Part shown: in pieces, positions 42,893-55,269 of the stretch | Layout: each line of letters begins with the position of its first letter | Position numbering within the stretch: position 1 is the first letter of the stretch | Assembly (NCBI GenBank): GCA_051645705.1 | Contig: JBOFBU010000002.1 | Location: 124,001-188,000, forward strand | Reading direction: 5' to 3' | DNA from: UBA710 sp051645705 | Lineage (GTDB): Bacteria > Bacillota_I > Bacilli_A > Mycoplasmatales > Metamycoplasmataceae | Length of the DNA: 64,000 nucleotides | Made by a program: the position numbers and the translations under genes | Notes under the pieces: model-generated | Seen by the model: only the letters and a program-made list of their open reading frames with translations | What the model was told of the DNA's origin: nothing | Databases searched by the model: none

Positions 42893-43873
42893 ATGTATAA
42901 AAATAAATTGAATAAAATAGAAACAGAAAAAGCAATTAATTTTATAAAAACAAACTTTATAAATAACTTAGAAAAAGAATTAAATCTAATAAAAGTTTGT
43001 TCTCCTATTTTTTTAGATTCAAAAAAAGGATTAAACGATCATTTAACAGGAGTTGAAAGACCAGTTATTTTTAATGCAAGAAATACAAGTCTTGAAATAA
43101 TTCATTCTCTTGCTAAATGAAAACGTGAAGAAATAGCTAATCTAGAACTTAAAAATGGTGAAGGAATTTGAGCGAATATGAAGGCAATTAGAGCTGAAGA
43201 AAATGAAGAAACTCCATTCCATTCTCTTCTTGTTGAACAATTTGATTGAGAATTAAAAATTTCTAAAGAACAAAGAAATATTGAATTTTTAAAATCAGTT
43301 GTTAAAAAAATTTATTTAGCTATTCTTTCAACAGAAAAAGAAATAAATAAACTTTATCCTATACTAACGAATAAATTAACTAAGGATATCTCATTTATAA
43401 CATCAGAAGAACTTATTAGTAAATATCCTGATAAAAACGATAAGGAAAGAGAAACATTATACGGAAGAGAAGTTGGCTCATTTTTTTTAATAGGAATTGG
43501 TAATATTCTTTCTAACGGAAGCCCTCATGATAAAAGAGCTCCCGATTATGATGATTGAGATTTAAATGGTGATTTATTTTTATATAGTGAAATTCACCAA
43601 AAAGCCATTGAAATTTCTTCTATGGGAATTAGAGTTGATGCAGATGCTCTTAAAAAACAAATTTTGCAAGCAAAAAATAAATCTTCATTTGAATATGATT
43701 ATCATAAAAAAATTTTAAATAATGATCTTCCTTTTACAATTGGTGGAGGAATTGGTCAATCAAGATTAATTTTATTTTTATTAGAAAAATATCATATAGG
43801 CGAATTCCAAAGATCATTTTGAACTCATAATCATAGAGAAGAGATGAAAAAATTAGGTATTGAATTAAAATAG
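42893..43873 (+). CDS. asnA: Aspartate-ammonia ligase
   Basis: 326 residues (E. coli AsnA 330). Makes asparagine from aspartate and ammonia using ATP, and resembles class II synthetases. Family blocks: GLNDHLTGVERPV, HSLAKWKRE, GIWANMKAIR and LVEQFDWE with TGA Trp, RAPDYDDW, GGGIGQSRL. Ends with FWTHNHREEMKKLG. Nine bases after smc; its end overlaps the convergent cardiolipin synthase by 9 bases. Confidence 0.96.
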
Positions 43874-45385
43874 AGGTGTAAATAATAAAACAAATAATGT
43901 TTTGAAGAATTTACGTAATTTTCCTTCTTCTACTTCTTCGAAATCATATGAAAATGTATCATATTCATCTATTATTTTTTTTAGATCATTTATAATTACT
44001 TTATCATTCGAAATATTAGCTATTTCGTAATTACAAAATAGTGAACGCATATCAAAATTTACAGAACCAAAAAATGAATAATTATCATCAATTAAAATTA
44101 TTTTTGAATGTAAAAAAATATTATTAATTATTTTTGTTTTAATTCCATATTTTCTTAATTTATTTAAATAATATTTTGTACCAACATATAATAATTTTTT
44201 ATCTGGTCTTCCTGGAATATAAATTGTTATGTCAATTCCTGCTAAAGCTATTGATTTTAATATTTCATATAATTCTTTATTTGGAATAAAATATGGAGTA
44301 CAAATAATAATATTTTTCTTAGCTGAAAATAATAAAATTTGAATTATTGAATAAATAATTTCATCATCAATATTTGGTCCATCTTCTATAGAAATTAAAC
44401 TTTTATTTTCATCTATTTTTTCTGTAAAATTTATATTTATAAAATTGTTTATATTCAATTTTTCTTTTTTATATTTTTTTCAATCAAAAAGAAATAATTT
44501 AGTTAATTCATTTGCAAATTTCTTAGATGTAATTCTATAATTCAAATCTTCTCAAAAACCATATTTTTTATTAAAGGAAGAATATTCATCAGAAATGTTA
44601 ATTCCTCCCCCGTGAACAATTTCTCCATCAATTACAAAAAACTTTCTATGTAATCTAAATGTATCTGAACCATTAACAAAAGGAAATCTTATTCTACTAA
44701 AAGATTTAACAGAAATATTTTCATGATTATTTAAATATTTTAATTCATTATCTGTAAGAGATCATCTTCCAAAGTCATCTATTATTAATTTAATAATAAC
44801 TCCTTGATTGGCCTTTTCTAAAAGAATACTAACAAGCTCTTCATAATTTTCAGAAGGTTTAACAATATACATTTCGATAAAAATAAATTTTTTAGCATTT
44901 TTTAAATCTTCAAAAATTTTATTAAAAGCAATATAGCCTTTTGAAAAAAATTCCATATTTGTCTTAATTACATTTCTAGATGAAATAACACTTATTTTTT
45001 TCATTATTTCATCATCTAAAATTGATGTATTATTATCATTTTTAGTTTTTGAAAAATATAAATCCATTTCTTTTTCATATTCTTTTTTCGGAATACTATT
45101 ATTTTTTTTAATAATTCCAAAAACTAAATAAATAAAAGGACCAAAAATGGGAACTATAGTTACAAATAAAAATCAAGATAATTTAGATTCAAGAGTTCTT
45201 CTTTCAAAAAATAAATGTAATGTAATTATTGCATTTACCAAATATATAGAAGTTACAACAGCTACCAATGTTATATTTCATTCTAATTTTGTAAATATTG
45301 AAAAAAATAAAAAACCTAATAAAATTAACGATATCGAAAAAATTTCGGAAATAATAATAATTGCTTTTTTCTTATTCATTTTCAT
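43865..45385 (-). CDS. cls: Cardiolipin synthase (phospholipase D family)
   Basis: 506 residues. Two N-terminal membrane segments (about 8-30 and 38-62, then LFVTIVPIFGPFIYLVFGI) and two HKD motifs: HRKFFVIDGE near 240 and HSKIILIDDN near 420. Condenses phosphatidylglycerol to cardiolipin at the membrane. The two in-frame ATGs at the start are two codons apart (MKMNKK), and neither has a clear ribosome binding site. Several TGA Trp codons. Confidence 0.93.
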
Positions 45386-45408
45386 TAAATTATTATATTA
45401 CTAAATTA

Positions 45409-46332
45409 TTATAATAATTTATTTATTTCTTCAATATTTTCATTTAAATTAGTTTTATCAAAAAAAATTTTTGGTAGAGGAGCAAAAAAACTTCTTTCTA
45501 TATTTTTCATATCTAAAAAAGATATTTTATAGGCATGTAATCTTTGATTAAAATCATCAATTTTATGATTGTATAATTCATCACCAAAAATAGGATGATT
45601 TATATATGAAAGATGAACTCTAATTTGATGAGTTCTTCCTGTTTTAAGTAAAACTTTTATTAAAGTATTTTTAGCATATTTTTTTAATACATAAACTGAA
45701 GAAAAAGCTTCTTTTGAATTTTGTGATACAACTTTATATTTTAATCTATTTTGTGGATCTCTTCCAATTGGAGCATTAATATGGGTTATATTATTATTAA
45801 TAATTCCATCAACTAATGCAATATATTCTCTTTTTATTTCATGGTTTTTAAGAAGTCCTGCATAATAATTATGAGCTTTATTATTTTTTGCTACAAGAAT
45901 TAATCCCGATGTATCTTTATCAATTCTATGCACAATTCCTGGTCTTACATCTCCATTTAAATTAGATAAATTTTTACAATAAAATAAAAGTGCATTTACA
46001 AGTGTTCCGCTAGTATGACCAGGAGAAGGATGAACTACCATTCCACTTTCTTTATTAATTATTAAAATATCATCATCTTCATATATTATTTCAAAAGGAA
46101 TATTTTCAGGAATTGCTTTTATTTCTTTTTCAATTTTATTTTTTATTGTAATTGTTTGTCCTTCAAAAACAATAAATTTAACTTTTCTTACAAGCATATC
46201 ATTAACATAAACACCATATTCTTCAATGATTTGCTGAATATCATTTCTTGAAATATTGGTTGCATTTGCTATAAATTTATCTATTCTTTCTTTTTTATCA
46301 ACTAAAAGAACAATCGGTATATCTATTTCCAT
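45409..46332 (-). CDS. rluD: RluA/RluD-family 23S rRNA pseudouridine synthase
   Basis: 307 residues. N-terminal S4 RNA-binding domain (RIDKFIANATNISRNDIQ), then the catalytic motif HRIDKDTSGLILVAK with Asp near 141, and KTGRTHQIRVHLSYINHPIFGD. RluD-type by domain order, but the exact target uridine is not decided by sequence. Ends 23 bases before cls begins. Confidence 0.9.
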   Translation of the reverse strand: MEIDIPIVLLVDKKERIDKFIANATNISRNDIQQIIEEYGVYVNDMLVRKVKFIVFEGQTITIKNKIEKEIKAIPENIPFEIIYEDDDILIINKESGMVVHPSPGHTSGTLVNALLFYCKNLSNLNGDVRPGIVHRIDKDTSGLILVAKNNKAHNYYAGLLKNHEIKREYIALVDGIINNNITHINAPIGRDPQNRLKYKVVSQNSKEAFSSVYVLKKYAKNTLIKVLLKTGRTHQIRVHLSYINHPIFGDELYNHKIDDFNQRLHAYKISFLDMKNIERSFFAPLPKIFFDKTNLNENIEEINKLL

Positions 46333-46377
46333 TATTGAATTATAACTTATATTATATTAATCATTATTTATATTATC

Positions 46378-46896
46378 TTAATCATTATCTAAAAGTAAAA
46401 ATTCTTTACCTTTTTGCACTTCAAATTCAGATAAACCATCAAAATTTTTTTGTCTTAAAATCTCGTAATTAATTATTGAAACTGAATTTGCTAAATTTAA
46501 ACTTCGACAATTTTCATTCATAGGTATTCTTAAACAATGATCCAAATTATTTTTTAAAATATCTTTAGGTATTCCAGTCGATTCTCTACCAAACATTATT
46601 CAAATATCTTTTTTATCTTTAAAATTAACATTAGAATAATTATTAATTCCATATCTAGTTATATAAAAAATTTCTTTATCTTTATTTTGATTAAAAAATT
46701 CATCATAATTTTCATATATTTTATATTGAATATCATTTAATGTTTTCCCAGCAGCTGCTCTTTTAATGGAACTATGATTAATATCAAAAGAAAGAGGTTT
46801 TATAATATGAAGAAAAGATTTAGTTGCAAAACAAGTTCTTATTATATTTCCTGTATTTTGAGGAATTTCTGGTTGAAACAAAACTACATTTATCAT
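46378..46896 (-). CDS. trmL: tRNA (cytidine/uridine-2'-O-) methyltransferase TrmL (SPOUT)
   Basis: 172 residues. Methylates the 2'-O of nucleotide 34 in some tRNA-Leu. Begins MINVVLFQPEIPQNTGNIIR, a family hallmark, followed by WIMFGRESTGIP with a TGA Trp, and the knot region CLRIPMNENCRSLNLANSVSI. TATAAT lies 6 bases before the ATG. Confidence 0.95.
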
Positions 46897-46902
46897 TTTT
46901 AA

Positions 46903-46908
46903 ATTATA
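46903..46908 (-). promoter_or_regulatory. -10 box (TATAAT) of trmL
   Basis: Minus-strand TATAAT, 6 bases from the trmL ATG; no ribosome binding site. Confidence 0.5.
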
Positions 46909-46991
46909 ATTTATTTTTTTAAAATAAAAAAATGATAAGATTTAGTTATATTCTTTTTTAAAAAGATATACATTATTAGTAAGGAAAACTT

Positions 46992-48596
46992 ATGAAAAAA
47001 AACTCATCAGAAACTGATAGTAAAATACCAACGAAAAGTAAGATTTCATTTCTTTCAGCAATTTTTGTTGTTATAGGTTCCTCAATTGGTGCTGGAATAT
47101 TTTTTAAATCTAAAGGTGTTTTAGAAGGAGCTGGAGGAAATTTAGCTCTTGCAATTGTAACTTGAATTATAGCTGCAATTGCAATTATTTGTATGGCTTT
47201 ATCTTTAATAGAAGTAGCAAGTAATGGTAAAGATAATCTTTCAATTATTGGTTGAAATAAAAAATTTAATAAAAGTTTTATTTTTAAATCTGCTAAAAAT
47301 TTTATGTGTTTAATTTATATTCCATTAACATATTTTTTTATGCCTTTATATTTTCTTGTCCAAATGCAGGAAGCTATTGGAGTTTGAACTCATTCAAGTA
47401 ATTCAACAGAAATTTTTCCTTTTCAATTTGGTTTTGCTAATTGAGATTGAGCTATTTGAGGTGTTATTTCTATTTTTATTGTTTTATATTTTGTTATTGT
47501 TTCAGGACTATCATCAAAAGCTGGTTCAATCCAAAATTGAATAATTACCTTTTTCAAATTTATCCCATTAGTTGCAGTTATATTGATTGGAATTATTTAT
47601 GCAAGCGAAAATAATCCTGTTACAACAATTAATGAAGATAATTATTTAACTACAGCAAATCAAATGCCTCCAACTCTTTCCGCATTATCTCCAGGTTTTG
47701 GAATTTTTATAGCAATAGCTGGTATTTTCTTTGCATATGATGGTTTTTATTTTGCTTCAGGAATGCAAACTGAAATGAAAAATCCTAAAAAAACACCTAT
47801 TGCTATTTTTGTTGGATTATTAATAGTTACTATTATTTATCTTTTAATAGCTATTACCATGTCATTAAATGGGACTGGAGATTTTAAAACTTTTGGTACT
47901 TGATTAAAAAATAAAGGACTGGATTGACTATATGGAGTTATAAATATTTTAATAGCGATAGGAATTTTAGGTATTATAAATGGTTTTTCTATGTGGACTC
48001 CTCGTTTTTTAGAAGATTTAATTAGAGAACGTGAATTACCCTTAAAAGAAAAATATAGAAAAATTTTAAATCCAAATAGACCAGTTATTGGTATTTTATA
48101 TACTTTAGCAATTAGTATTCCTCTTATTATATTATTTGTTTTAATTGGTTCATTTGGATATATAGATACAGTTGGATATGGACCAAGTTATGGAAATAAA
48201 ATGGGAGCTCTTTATAGTTTTGCAGATCTTATGGCTAACTGGACAGCTCTTTTTGCTTTTATGATTATTGTTTTTTCAATTTTTGGTTGTTTGAGAAATA
48301 GGAAAACTAAAGAAATAATAACAAACCAAAAAAAGTTTTTTAAATTTACTGCTATTATTTCAATAATTCTTATTACCATTCCATTAATAATTATTGTAAT
48401 TGATCCCTTTTATAATTTAATAATTCTTTTTTGAATAAAGGATGTTACATCTGATCAAATAATTTCAGCGGTAATGTTAGTTATAACTTTATTCTTATTT
48501 TTAATTTTAATTATTATTCCAACAATAACTGAAATGAAAAAAATGAAAAGGGGCGTTAAAATAAGTATTAAAAATAATAATTTTAATTATTTTTAA
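46992..48596 (+). CDS. APC-family amino acid permease
   Basis: 534 residues, about 12-14 membrane segments. Opens with a polar N-terminus and then VIGSSIGAGIFFKSKGVL, the conserved TM1 substrate-binding stretch. IAIAGIFFAYDGFYFASGMQ matches TM6. Imports amino acids; specificity is unknown. A promoter is likely in the 95-base interval to trmL, and AAGGAAAAC precedes the ATG. Rich in TGA Trp codons. Confidence 0.88.
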
Positions 48597-48632
48597 TTAA
48601 TTTTAATTTTAATATATAAAATATAAATAATT

Positions 48633-49634
48633 ATGACGAAGATAAAAAATATTTTAGAAAAGGAAAATTTTGTTTTTTATTGAAATAAATCAATAAAATC
48701 TTATTTAATTTTAATCATTTCATCATTATTTTATTCTTTCGGAATTTCATTTCTTTTACAAAACTCTAAATCTTTACCTACCGGGCTTATAGCGATTCCT
48801 CAAACTCTTTCGATTTTTTTCAATGAATTAAAACCATATGTACAATTAATTTTTTTAGGACTTAATATTCCTTTATTTGTCGGATTTTATAAAAAAGTAA
48901 AATGAAGATTTATGCAAAGAACTATTTTCTTTTTACTTTTTAATGCTATGTTTGGTTTAATTTTTACATTAGTGCCATCTGTTTCTTCTTTTTTTAATGA
49001 ATTTTTTAAAATAGACCAGACAATGGGGGTAAATGGATTAATTCCAATTAAAGATTCTTGACAAGGAGTTATTTATTGTTTTGTGGCAATTATTATTTGT
49101 GGAACAAGTGCTGCTCTTGCTTGAAAAGAAGGTGGTTCTACAGGGGGTACAGATATTATTTCATATTACTTCTCTATAAAATATAAAAAAGGTGTAGGTT
49201 TGTATTTAACAATTACTTCATTTTTAATATCAACCATATCAATGATTATTTTATCAAATGTTATAGCAGGATCAAATAATGAAGATTTTTCATTTGTACA
49301 AATAGTTAATTCATATTCATATGTGTTTTTAGTTCCAGCAATTATTAATTTTATTTATCCTAAATATAAAAAAGTAAGAGTGAGAATTAATTCAGAAAAA
49401 ACAGACGAAATAATTGTTGGTTTTCAAAAAACAAAATTTCATTATCCATATCATCTTATAAAATATGAATCAGGGTTTAAAGGTACTAAACATAAAGCTA
49501 TTGAGACAGTAATTCTTTTAATTGAGCTTAAAAGTTTTCAAGAAAAAATTAGAAAAATTGATCCTGATGCATGAGTAAGTTCAATTTATGTAAATTCAAT
49601 AAAAGGTAATTTTGACTACTCTTCAATTGATTAA
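48633..49634 (+). CDS. YitT-family membrane protein (DUF161/DUF2179)
   Basis: 333 residues. Five to six membrane segments over residues 22-255, with the family stretch WKEGGSTGGTDIISYYFS near 170. A cytoplasmic C-terminal domain (about 265-333, KTDEIIVGFQKT ... AIETVILLIELK) matches the DUF2179 fold. Function of the family is not established; relatives are common in mollicutes and often duplicated. No ribosome binding site. Confidence 0.85.
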
Positions 49635-49651
49635 TTTATTTATTTTTTGTT

Positions 49652-49657
49652 TATAAT
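49652..49657 (+). promoter_or_regulatory. -10 box (TATAAT) of the YwaF-like gene
   Basis: TATAAT, 9 bases before the ATG at 49667. Confidence 0.5.
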
Positions 49658-49666
49658 AATATTATT

Positions 49667-50617
49667 ATGTTGAATAAGCTTCCTCCTATTGATTATAAAT
49701 CCTTTTTTGGACAATCTTTTTTATCTTGACAAGGTAATTCTGCTACATTTCAACAATCACAATGATTATTTTATTTAATAATTTTTTGTTGTATTTTTAC
49801 TTGTTTTCTTGCTTTTGTTTATAAAACAAATGTAAGAAATTATTACATTAGTAATACAAAAAAAATAAATAATATTTTTTCTATTACAGCATATTTTATT
49901 TTGTTTTTATATATTTTTAGAACAATCATTTTAGTTGTTGGAGGATATCCTAATCTTTGAGAAGTTATTCCTTTACAATTTTGTAGATTTTTCGGTTTAT
50001 TAATGGTTATTTTTTTCATTTTTAAAAAATATAATTTAATTAAATATATTGCTTTTTTTACAATTTTAGGAGCTATTGCCGGTCTTGTTATTCCTGATTT
50101 AGGAAATAGCGAATATTGAACAGAATATGGTGGTTTTGAAAATGGATATGATTCATATATTTTTTGAGATTTTTTAATAATTCATAATTATGCAATTATA
50201 GCTCCTATAAGTGTTTTAATAATTTTTTCTCCCGCATATACCAAAAATGAAATTTTTTATTCTTTAATTATTTTATTAGGTTTTTATTTATTTATTTTTT
50301 GTTTAGATTTAGCTCTTTCTTTTGTAAACGATAGAGCATGAAACGCAAATTGATTTTATGTAGCTCCTCCACATATTAATGGAATAGATGATTTATTGAA
50401 ACCATATATAGGGTTTTTTGCTGATTGGCCTTTTATTTGATTTACATTTTCCGCAATTGGTTTATTAAGTTATTTTACAATATTATTCATTTACATTTAT
50501 ATTGATGGAGTGGAGTTTGTTTTTACAACAATAAAAAATTCTCAGAAAAAAATAATTTATATAAAATCTGAAAAAATTGAAATATTAAAAAATTCTAAAT
50601 TTATAAAATCTTCTTAA
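49667..50617 (+). CDS. YwaF-family integral membrane protein
   Basis: 316 residues, about seven to eight hydrophobic segments, Trp-rich with TGA codons. The central VIPLQFCRFFGLLMVI and the HNYAIIAPI segment resemble the YwaF/TIGR02206 membrane family, whose role is unknown. The C-terminal 30 residues are basic and cytoplasmic. Own promoter. Confidence 0.7.
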
Positions 50618-50660
50618 TTAAAATAATATAATTATTAAATTAGTATTAAAGGAGATATAA

Positions 50661-52070
50661 ATGGAAATAATTACTAAAGAAAGAAAAAATACTTTTTTCT
50701 TAAAAGGATTTTTTAAAGAAGATAAAATCAAAAACGCGGTAGAAGAAAGTAATTATATTACTGATTTTATTGATGAGGAAAAATCATATATTTATTTAGG
50801 AGAAAGAAAAAACTATTCTAAGAAAGTATTTTTAGATGCAGTTAATAAAATTGTTACATCTAAAATAAGAAATTATGATATCGATGGAATATCATTTTTA
50901 GATGAAGAAAAAGAAATAAAGAAATGTACAATAATAAGAACATTTATTTTTAAAGATTCATTTTATAATGGAGAAGATCTTTATACTGGAAAAACAAATA
51001 AACCAAAAAATAAGTTTGAATTTAAGCTTTTTCTAGAAGATATTAAAAATCAAGAAGAATTAATTACTAAATCAAACATTGTTGCAAAGAATGTAAATTT
51101 AGCTAGATCTTTCCAAGCGACTCCTCCTAATATTTGTAATTCAGAATGATTAGCAGATCAAATGGAAACTAAACTAAAAAAATTAGGAAATAAAATTTCT
51201 TTTAAAATTTTAAATAAAAAAGAAATTGAATCAGAAAAAATGGGTTTATTTTTATCAGTTAACCGTGGTTCTGCTTATGAAGCTAGATTAGTTGTAGCTG
51301 AATATAAGGGAAATAAAAATTCAAAAGAAAAAACTGTTTTAATTGGAAAAGGAATTACTTTTGATTCAGGAGGATATAATCTTAAAGGTTCTGCTTTTAT
51401 TCAAGGAATGAAATATGATATGTCTGGAGCGGCTATTTGTTTTTCAACATTCTTATCAATAGTAGAATTAAATCCTGAAATTAATATTTCTATTGTTCTT
51501 CCTTTAACTGATAATAGAATTTCATCAGATGCAAGCCTTCCTGATTCTATTTGAACATCAATGAATGGAAAAACTGTAGAAATAAATAATACTGACGCTG
51601 AAGGAAGATTAATTCTAGCTGATGGAATAACATATGCTATCAGAAAACTTAATGCTACAAAATTAATAGATGTAGCTACTTTAACTGGGGCTATAATTAT
51701 TTCTCTTGGCAAAACATTTACAGGTTTATGATCAACTAGTGATTGTGATTGAAAACTTCTAGAAAAATGTGGAATTAAAAATGATGAATTACTTTGAAGA
51801 ATGCCTTTCCATGATGACTTTCTTTTAAATATTAAAAAATCTAATTTTGCTGATATGAAAAATACTGATTTAACAGGTAAAGGTGGATCGATTTCTGCCG
51901 CTATGTTTTTAAAAGAGTTTACAGAAAATATTCCATATATTCATTTTGATATAGCAGGAACAGCTGGTGATGGAGATAACCCTACTGGTGTTTTAGTAAA
52001 AACATTAACTGAATATTTAATTAAAAAATCTAAGGGAAATGAAGATGAAAATACTTGCTCAATTAAATAA
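50661..52070 (+). CDS. pepA: M17 leucyl aminopeptidase, copy 1
   Basis: 469 residues. Cytoplasmic metal-dependent aminopeptidase that frees amino acids from peptides. Catalytic half intact: LIGKGITFDSGGYNLK (Lys and Asp ligands), MKYDMSGAA and NNTDAEGRLILADG (Asp, Glu ligands, catalytic Arg). The N-terminal 160 residues are divergent. AAAGGAGAT precedes the ATG. It overlaps the second copy, so the two are one transcript. Confidence 0.93.
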
Positions 52071-53427
52071 AATTGATCCTAATTCTTTTTATGAATTAAT
52101 TCCTTTTGTTTCTAATGAAAAAATTAATAAAAACCTTTCAATAAATAAAGAACAATATAATTATTTTTTAAAAGAAAAAAAAGTATATCTTTTTTTAAAT
52201 GAAAATAAGGATTATGATTTAAATTGTATTAAAAATTTTTTTGAAAATGTTCTACAATCAAATACAAAAAATTTTTTTATTAATGTTAATAATTTAATAA
52301 ATAAAAAAAATAGTGAAAAAGAAATTGTTTCTTTATTTGTTTATACATATACATTATTAAGATCAAAAAATACTTTCACATTAAAAACTAAAAAAGATAA
52401 AATAAAAAATGAAGTTGTATTAGCTACTAATTTAAAAATTGAAGATTTTGAAGAAGAGCAAATAATTGCTGAATCTATTTCTAAAATTAAAAGAATGCAA
52501 GATATGCCTTCTAATATTTTATCAACTCCTAAAATGGAAAAAGAAATTGTTTCTTCATTAAAAGAAAATAAAAAAATAAGTATTAAAGTTCTTTCACATA
52601 AAGAACTTAAAGAATTAGGAATGAATTTAGTATTAGCTGTTAATGCAGGTTCTAAAAATAAAGCAAAGGTAATCGTTGCTGAATATAAAAATAATTCTAA
52701 AACAAAAGAAAAAATAGTATTAGTAGGAAAAGGAATTATTTTTGATTCTGGGGGATATAACATTAAAACTGGTAAGTTTATGTTAGGAATGAAATATGAT
52801 ATGTCTGGAGCAGCTATTTGTGCCTATACATTAGATTCTATTGCTAAACTTAATTTAAATGTTAATGTTTCAATAGTTTTACCTTTAACTGATAATCTAG
52901 TAGATTCCGATGCTACACTTCCTGAATCAATAGTAAAATCTTTTTCAGGGAAAACAGTTGAAATTGGTGATACTGATGCTGAAGGAAGATTAATTTTAGC
53001 TGACGGTTTATCATATGGTGCTAAACAATTAAAACCTTCATTGCTAATTGATGTAGCAACTTTAACAGGTTCTGTTGTAGTGGCTTTAGGAACGGAATAT
53101 ACAGGGGTTTGATCAACTGAAGAAAAAAATTGAAAACTAATTGAAAAAACAGCTAAAGAAGCTCGTGAAAAAGTATGAAGAATGCCTTTAGACGATAAAT
53201 ACATTGAACATCTTTCAAAAAACACATTTGCCGATGTTTCATCATGAGCTATTAATCCAAAAGGTGGTAGTTCTGATTGTAATATGGCAGCTTCATGATT
53301 AAAACAATTTGCATTAGACATTCCATATTTACATCTTGATATTGCAGGAACAGCGGATATCCAAGAAAAAGGACAAGCTCCCATGCTTAAAACTTTAATT
53401 AATTTTATAAGAGAATATTTTAAATAA
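52045..53427 (+). CDS. pepA: M17 leucyl aminopeptidase, copy 2
   Basis: 460 residues. Paralogue of the preceding gene with the same metal ligands (LVGKGIIFDSGGYNIK, DTDAEGRLILADG). The catalytic half is clearly similar to copy 1. The N-terminal 150 residues differ almost completely, suggesting different oligomer contacts or peptide access. The start is set at the second ATG of MKMK because AAGGG lies 9 bases before it and only 3 before the first. Overlaps copy 1 by 26 bases. Confidence 0.92.
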
Positions 53428-53444
53428 TTTAATGGTTAAAAAAT

Positions 53445-53450
53445 TATAAT
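53445..53450 (+). promoter_or_regulatory. -10 box (TATAAT) of GT14-like gene 1
   Basis: TATAAT, 11 bases before the ATG at 53462, in a 34-base interval. Confidence 0.45.
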
Positions 53451-53461
53451 ATAATTAAAAA

Positions 53462-54484
53462 ATGAAATTAGTTGTTTGTATTATTTTTTTCGGGAAAGCA
53501 GAATTATTAAAATTAAAATTTGAAAAATTTTTTAATGACGAATCTATCAATTATATAGTTAGTTATAATAAAAGAAATTACGATGAATATCTTAAAGCTA
53601 AAGAAATGGATTATTTTAAAAAAAATAATATTTATTTATTTTCTGAAGTAGATGTTTATTGAGGAGATGTTTCTATTTTACAATCGGAATTAAAATGCAT
53701 AGAAAAAGCAAAAATGGTTTTTCCTGATTTTTCTCATTTAGTTATTTTAAGTGGACGTACAATTCCTTATAGAAATTGAAATTATATTAAAGAAAAATTA
53801 AGTCAAAACGAAGAAGGAAATTGATTAAATTTTAATCATAAACAACCTTTTTTATTTAAATATTGATTTAAAAATAATACTTTTTGAGCCAATTTATGCT
53901 TAAATTTTGAAAAACCAAAAATAAATAAAAATGAAAATCAAAGAAATAATATTAATTTTTTAATAAAAAACACTTTTATTGAAAATTATAAAAAAGATCA
54001 TCCTTTAAAATATTTTTGATATAAGTATTTTGTAACAAAAGATTTATTAATTTTATCTATTGTAAAAAATAAAAAAAATAGATGAGATAAAAATTGTAAA
54101 TATTTTTTTTCAGAAGAAAAATATGATAAATCATATAATGATATTTTAAATATTATGGGAGCTAATTTAATTTTTAATAATCGAGAAAAATTAGAAATCA
54201 TGTTAAAAAGTGAAGAAAAAACAAAATTACTTACCTTATTAGAAAATAAGCATGCTCCTGAGGAAATATTTTGAACATTATTATATAAAAATGTATTTGG
54301 AAAATATAAAGAGGAAGAGTCTAATAATCCTTTTCTTTGATTTCCAATTCAAAAAATGTGATCTAAAAGAATTTTTAATTCTAAAGTTAAAAATATAAAA
54401 AATAAAAATCCTAATTCACTTTTTTTCTCAAGAGTATATACAGAAAAGGAAATTAAAAAATTTGAAAATATTATGAATTTGTAA
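53462..54484 (+). CDS. GT14-like (core-2/I-branching type) glycosyltransferase, copy 1
   Basis: 340 residues, no membrane segment. DFSHLVILSGRTIPYRNW (about 97-114) matches the 'LLSGxDxPi' block of GT14 enzymes. KHAPEEIFWTLLYKN (about 262-276) matches their 'PDE.ff.TL' block with a likely catalytic Glu. Transfers a sugar to an unknown acceptor, perhaps glycolipid or capsule. It is a close paralogue of the gene at 55270; both keep the identical stretch INYIVSYNKRNYDEYLK. Its end overlaps the convergent nucleotidyltransferase by 14 bases. Confidence 0.7.
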
Positions 54485-55220
54485 TATTTTTTAAATATTT
54501 TCTTAAATCGTCAGGAACACCAACACCATGCATTTGATTATTTTTAATAATAATTCCTTTTACTTTTTTATTTCAAGAAATTAAATAATTAAATGTAGGA
54601 CAACAAAAATACTCATTATTTGCTTTATCTTGATTGATTATTTGATAAGTTGCACTTTTTAAAAAATATTTTCCTTTAGAATAAAAATATCATCCTACAA
54701 CAGCAAAAGAAGAAAATGGATCTTTCACTCTAACACTTTTTATAAAATTATTTGAGTCTAATTCTACATATGATCATTTAGAACTTTTTTCTTTTTCTTC
54801 AAATATAAGCATTGATCCATCTGCGTTCGATGAAAAATGTTGTTCTAAATAATCATCAAAATCTATATCAACTATTTGATCACAATTCGCTATCATTGTA
54901 GGAGTATCAGAATTTAGAACATCATATAAGAATAATGCCGTTGTTGTTGGACCTTCTGTAAGTAAATTAATAAATAAAAAATCAACATTATAATTATTTT
55001 TCATTTTTAAAATATCTTCTGGATATTCTTCTTCAGTTTTGGAATTTAAAATTATGTAATATTTTATATTATATTTTTTTGATTTAAAACCCTCTAATAC
55101 TCATTCAAGCATTGTTTTATCAGAAAATTTTATAAATGGTTTTAAGGCTTTAAATTCGCTATTATAAAATCTTGATCCCATTCCAGCTGCCGGAATAATT
55201 ACATTAAGATTTATTTTCAT
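54471..55220 (-). CDS. Sugar/choline-phosphate nucleotidyltransferase-like protein
   Basis: 249 residues. NTP-transferase fold: VIIPAAGMGSRF (8-19) binds the nucleotide and MIANCDQIVDID near 110 carries the metal Asp. The family includes LicC-type cytidylyltransferases and sugar-1-phosphate nucleotidyltransferases; sequence alone does not choose. Lies between and opposite to the two GT14-like genes, so it may make their activated donor. Trp from TGA. Confidence 0.8.
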
Positions 55221-55223
55221 ATT

Positions 55224-55243
55224 AACTATTTTAAACTATTTTA
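55224..55243. repeat. Tandem AACTATTTTA repeat
   Basis: Two perfect 10-base copies in the 49-base divergent interval between the nucleotidyltransferase gene and GT14-like copy 2, immediately upstream of the former. The one-turn period could be a regulatory site. Confidence 0.35.
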
Positions 55244-55256
55244 AATTAAAAACTTA

Positions 55257-55262
55257 TATAAT
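55257..55262 (+). promoter_or_regulatory. -10 box (TATAAT) of GT14-like gene 2
   Basis: TATAAT, 7 bases before the ATG at 55270, so this gene has its own promoter. Confidence 0.5.
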
Positions 55263-55269
55263 TTTAAAA

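Noticed and set aside
45147..45404. Plus-strand open frame near the cls start
   Set aside because: Antisense to the cls N-terminal membrane segments, with no independent support.
51401..51712. Minus-strand frame inside the aminopeptidase
   Set aside because: Mirror of conserved catalytic blocks; the same occurs in the second copy at 52824-53384.
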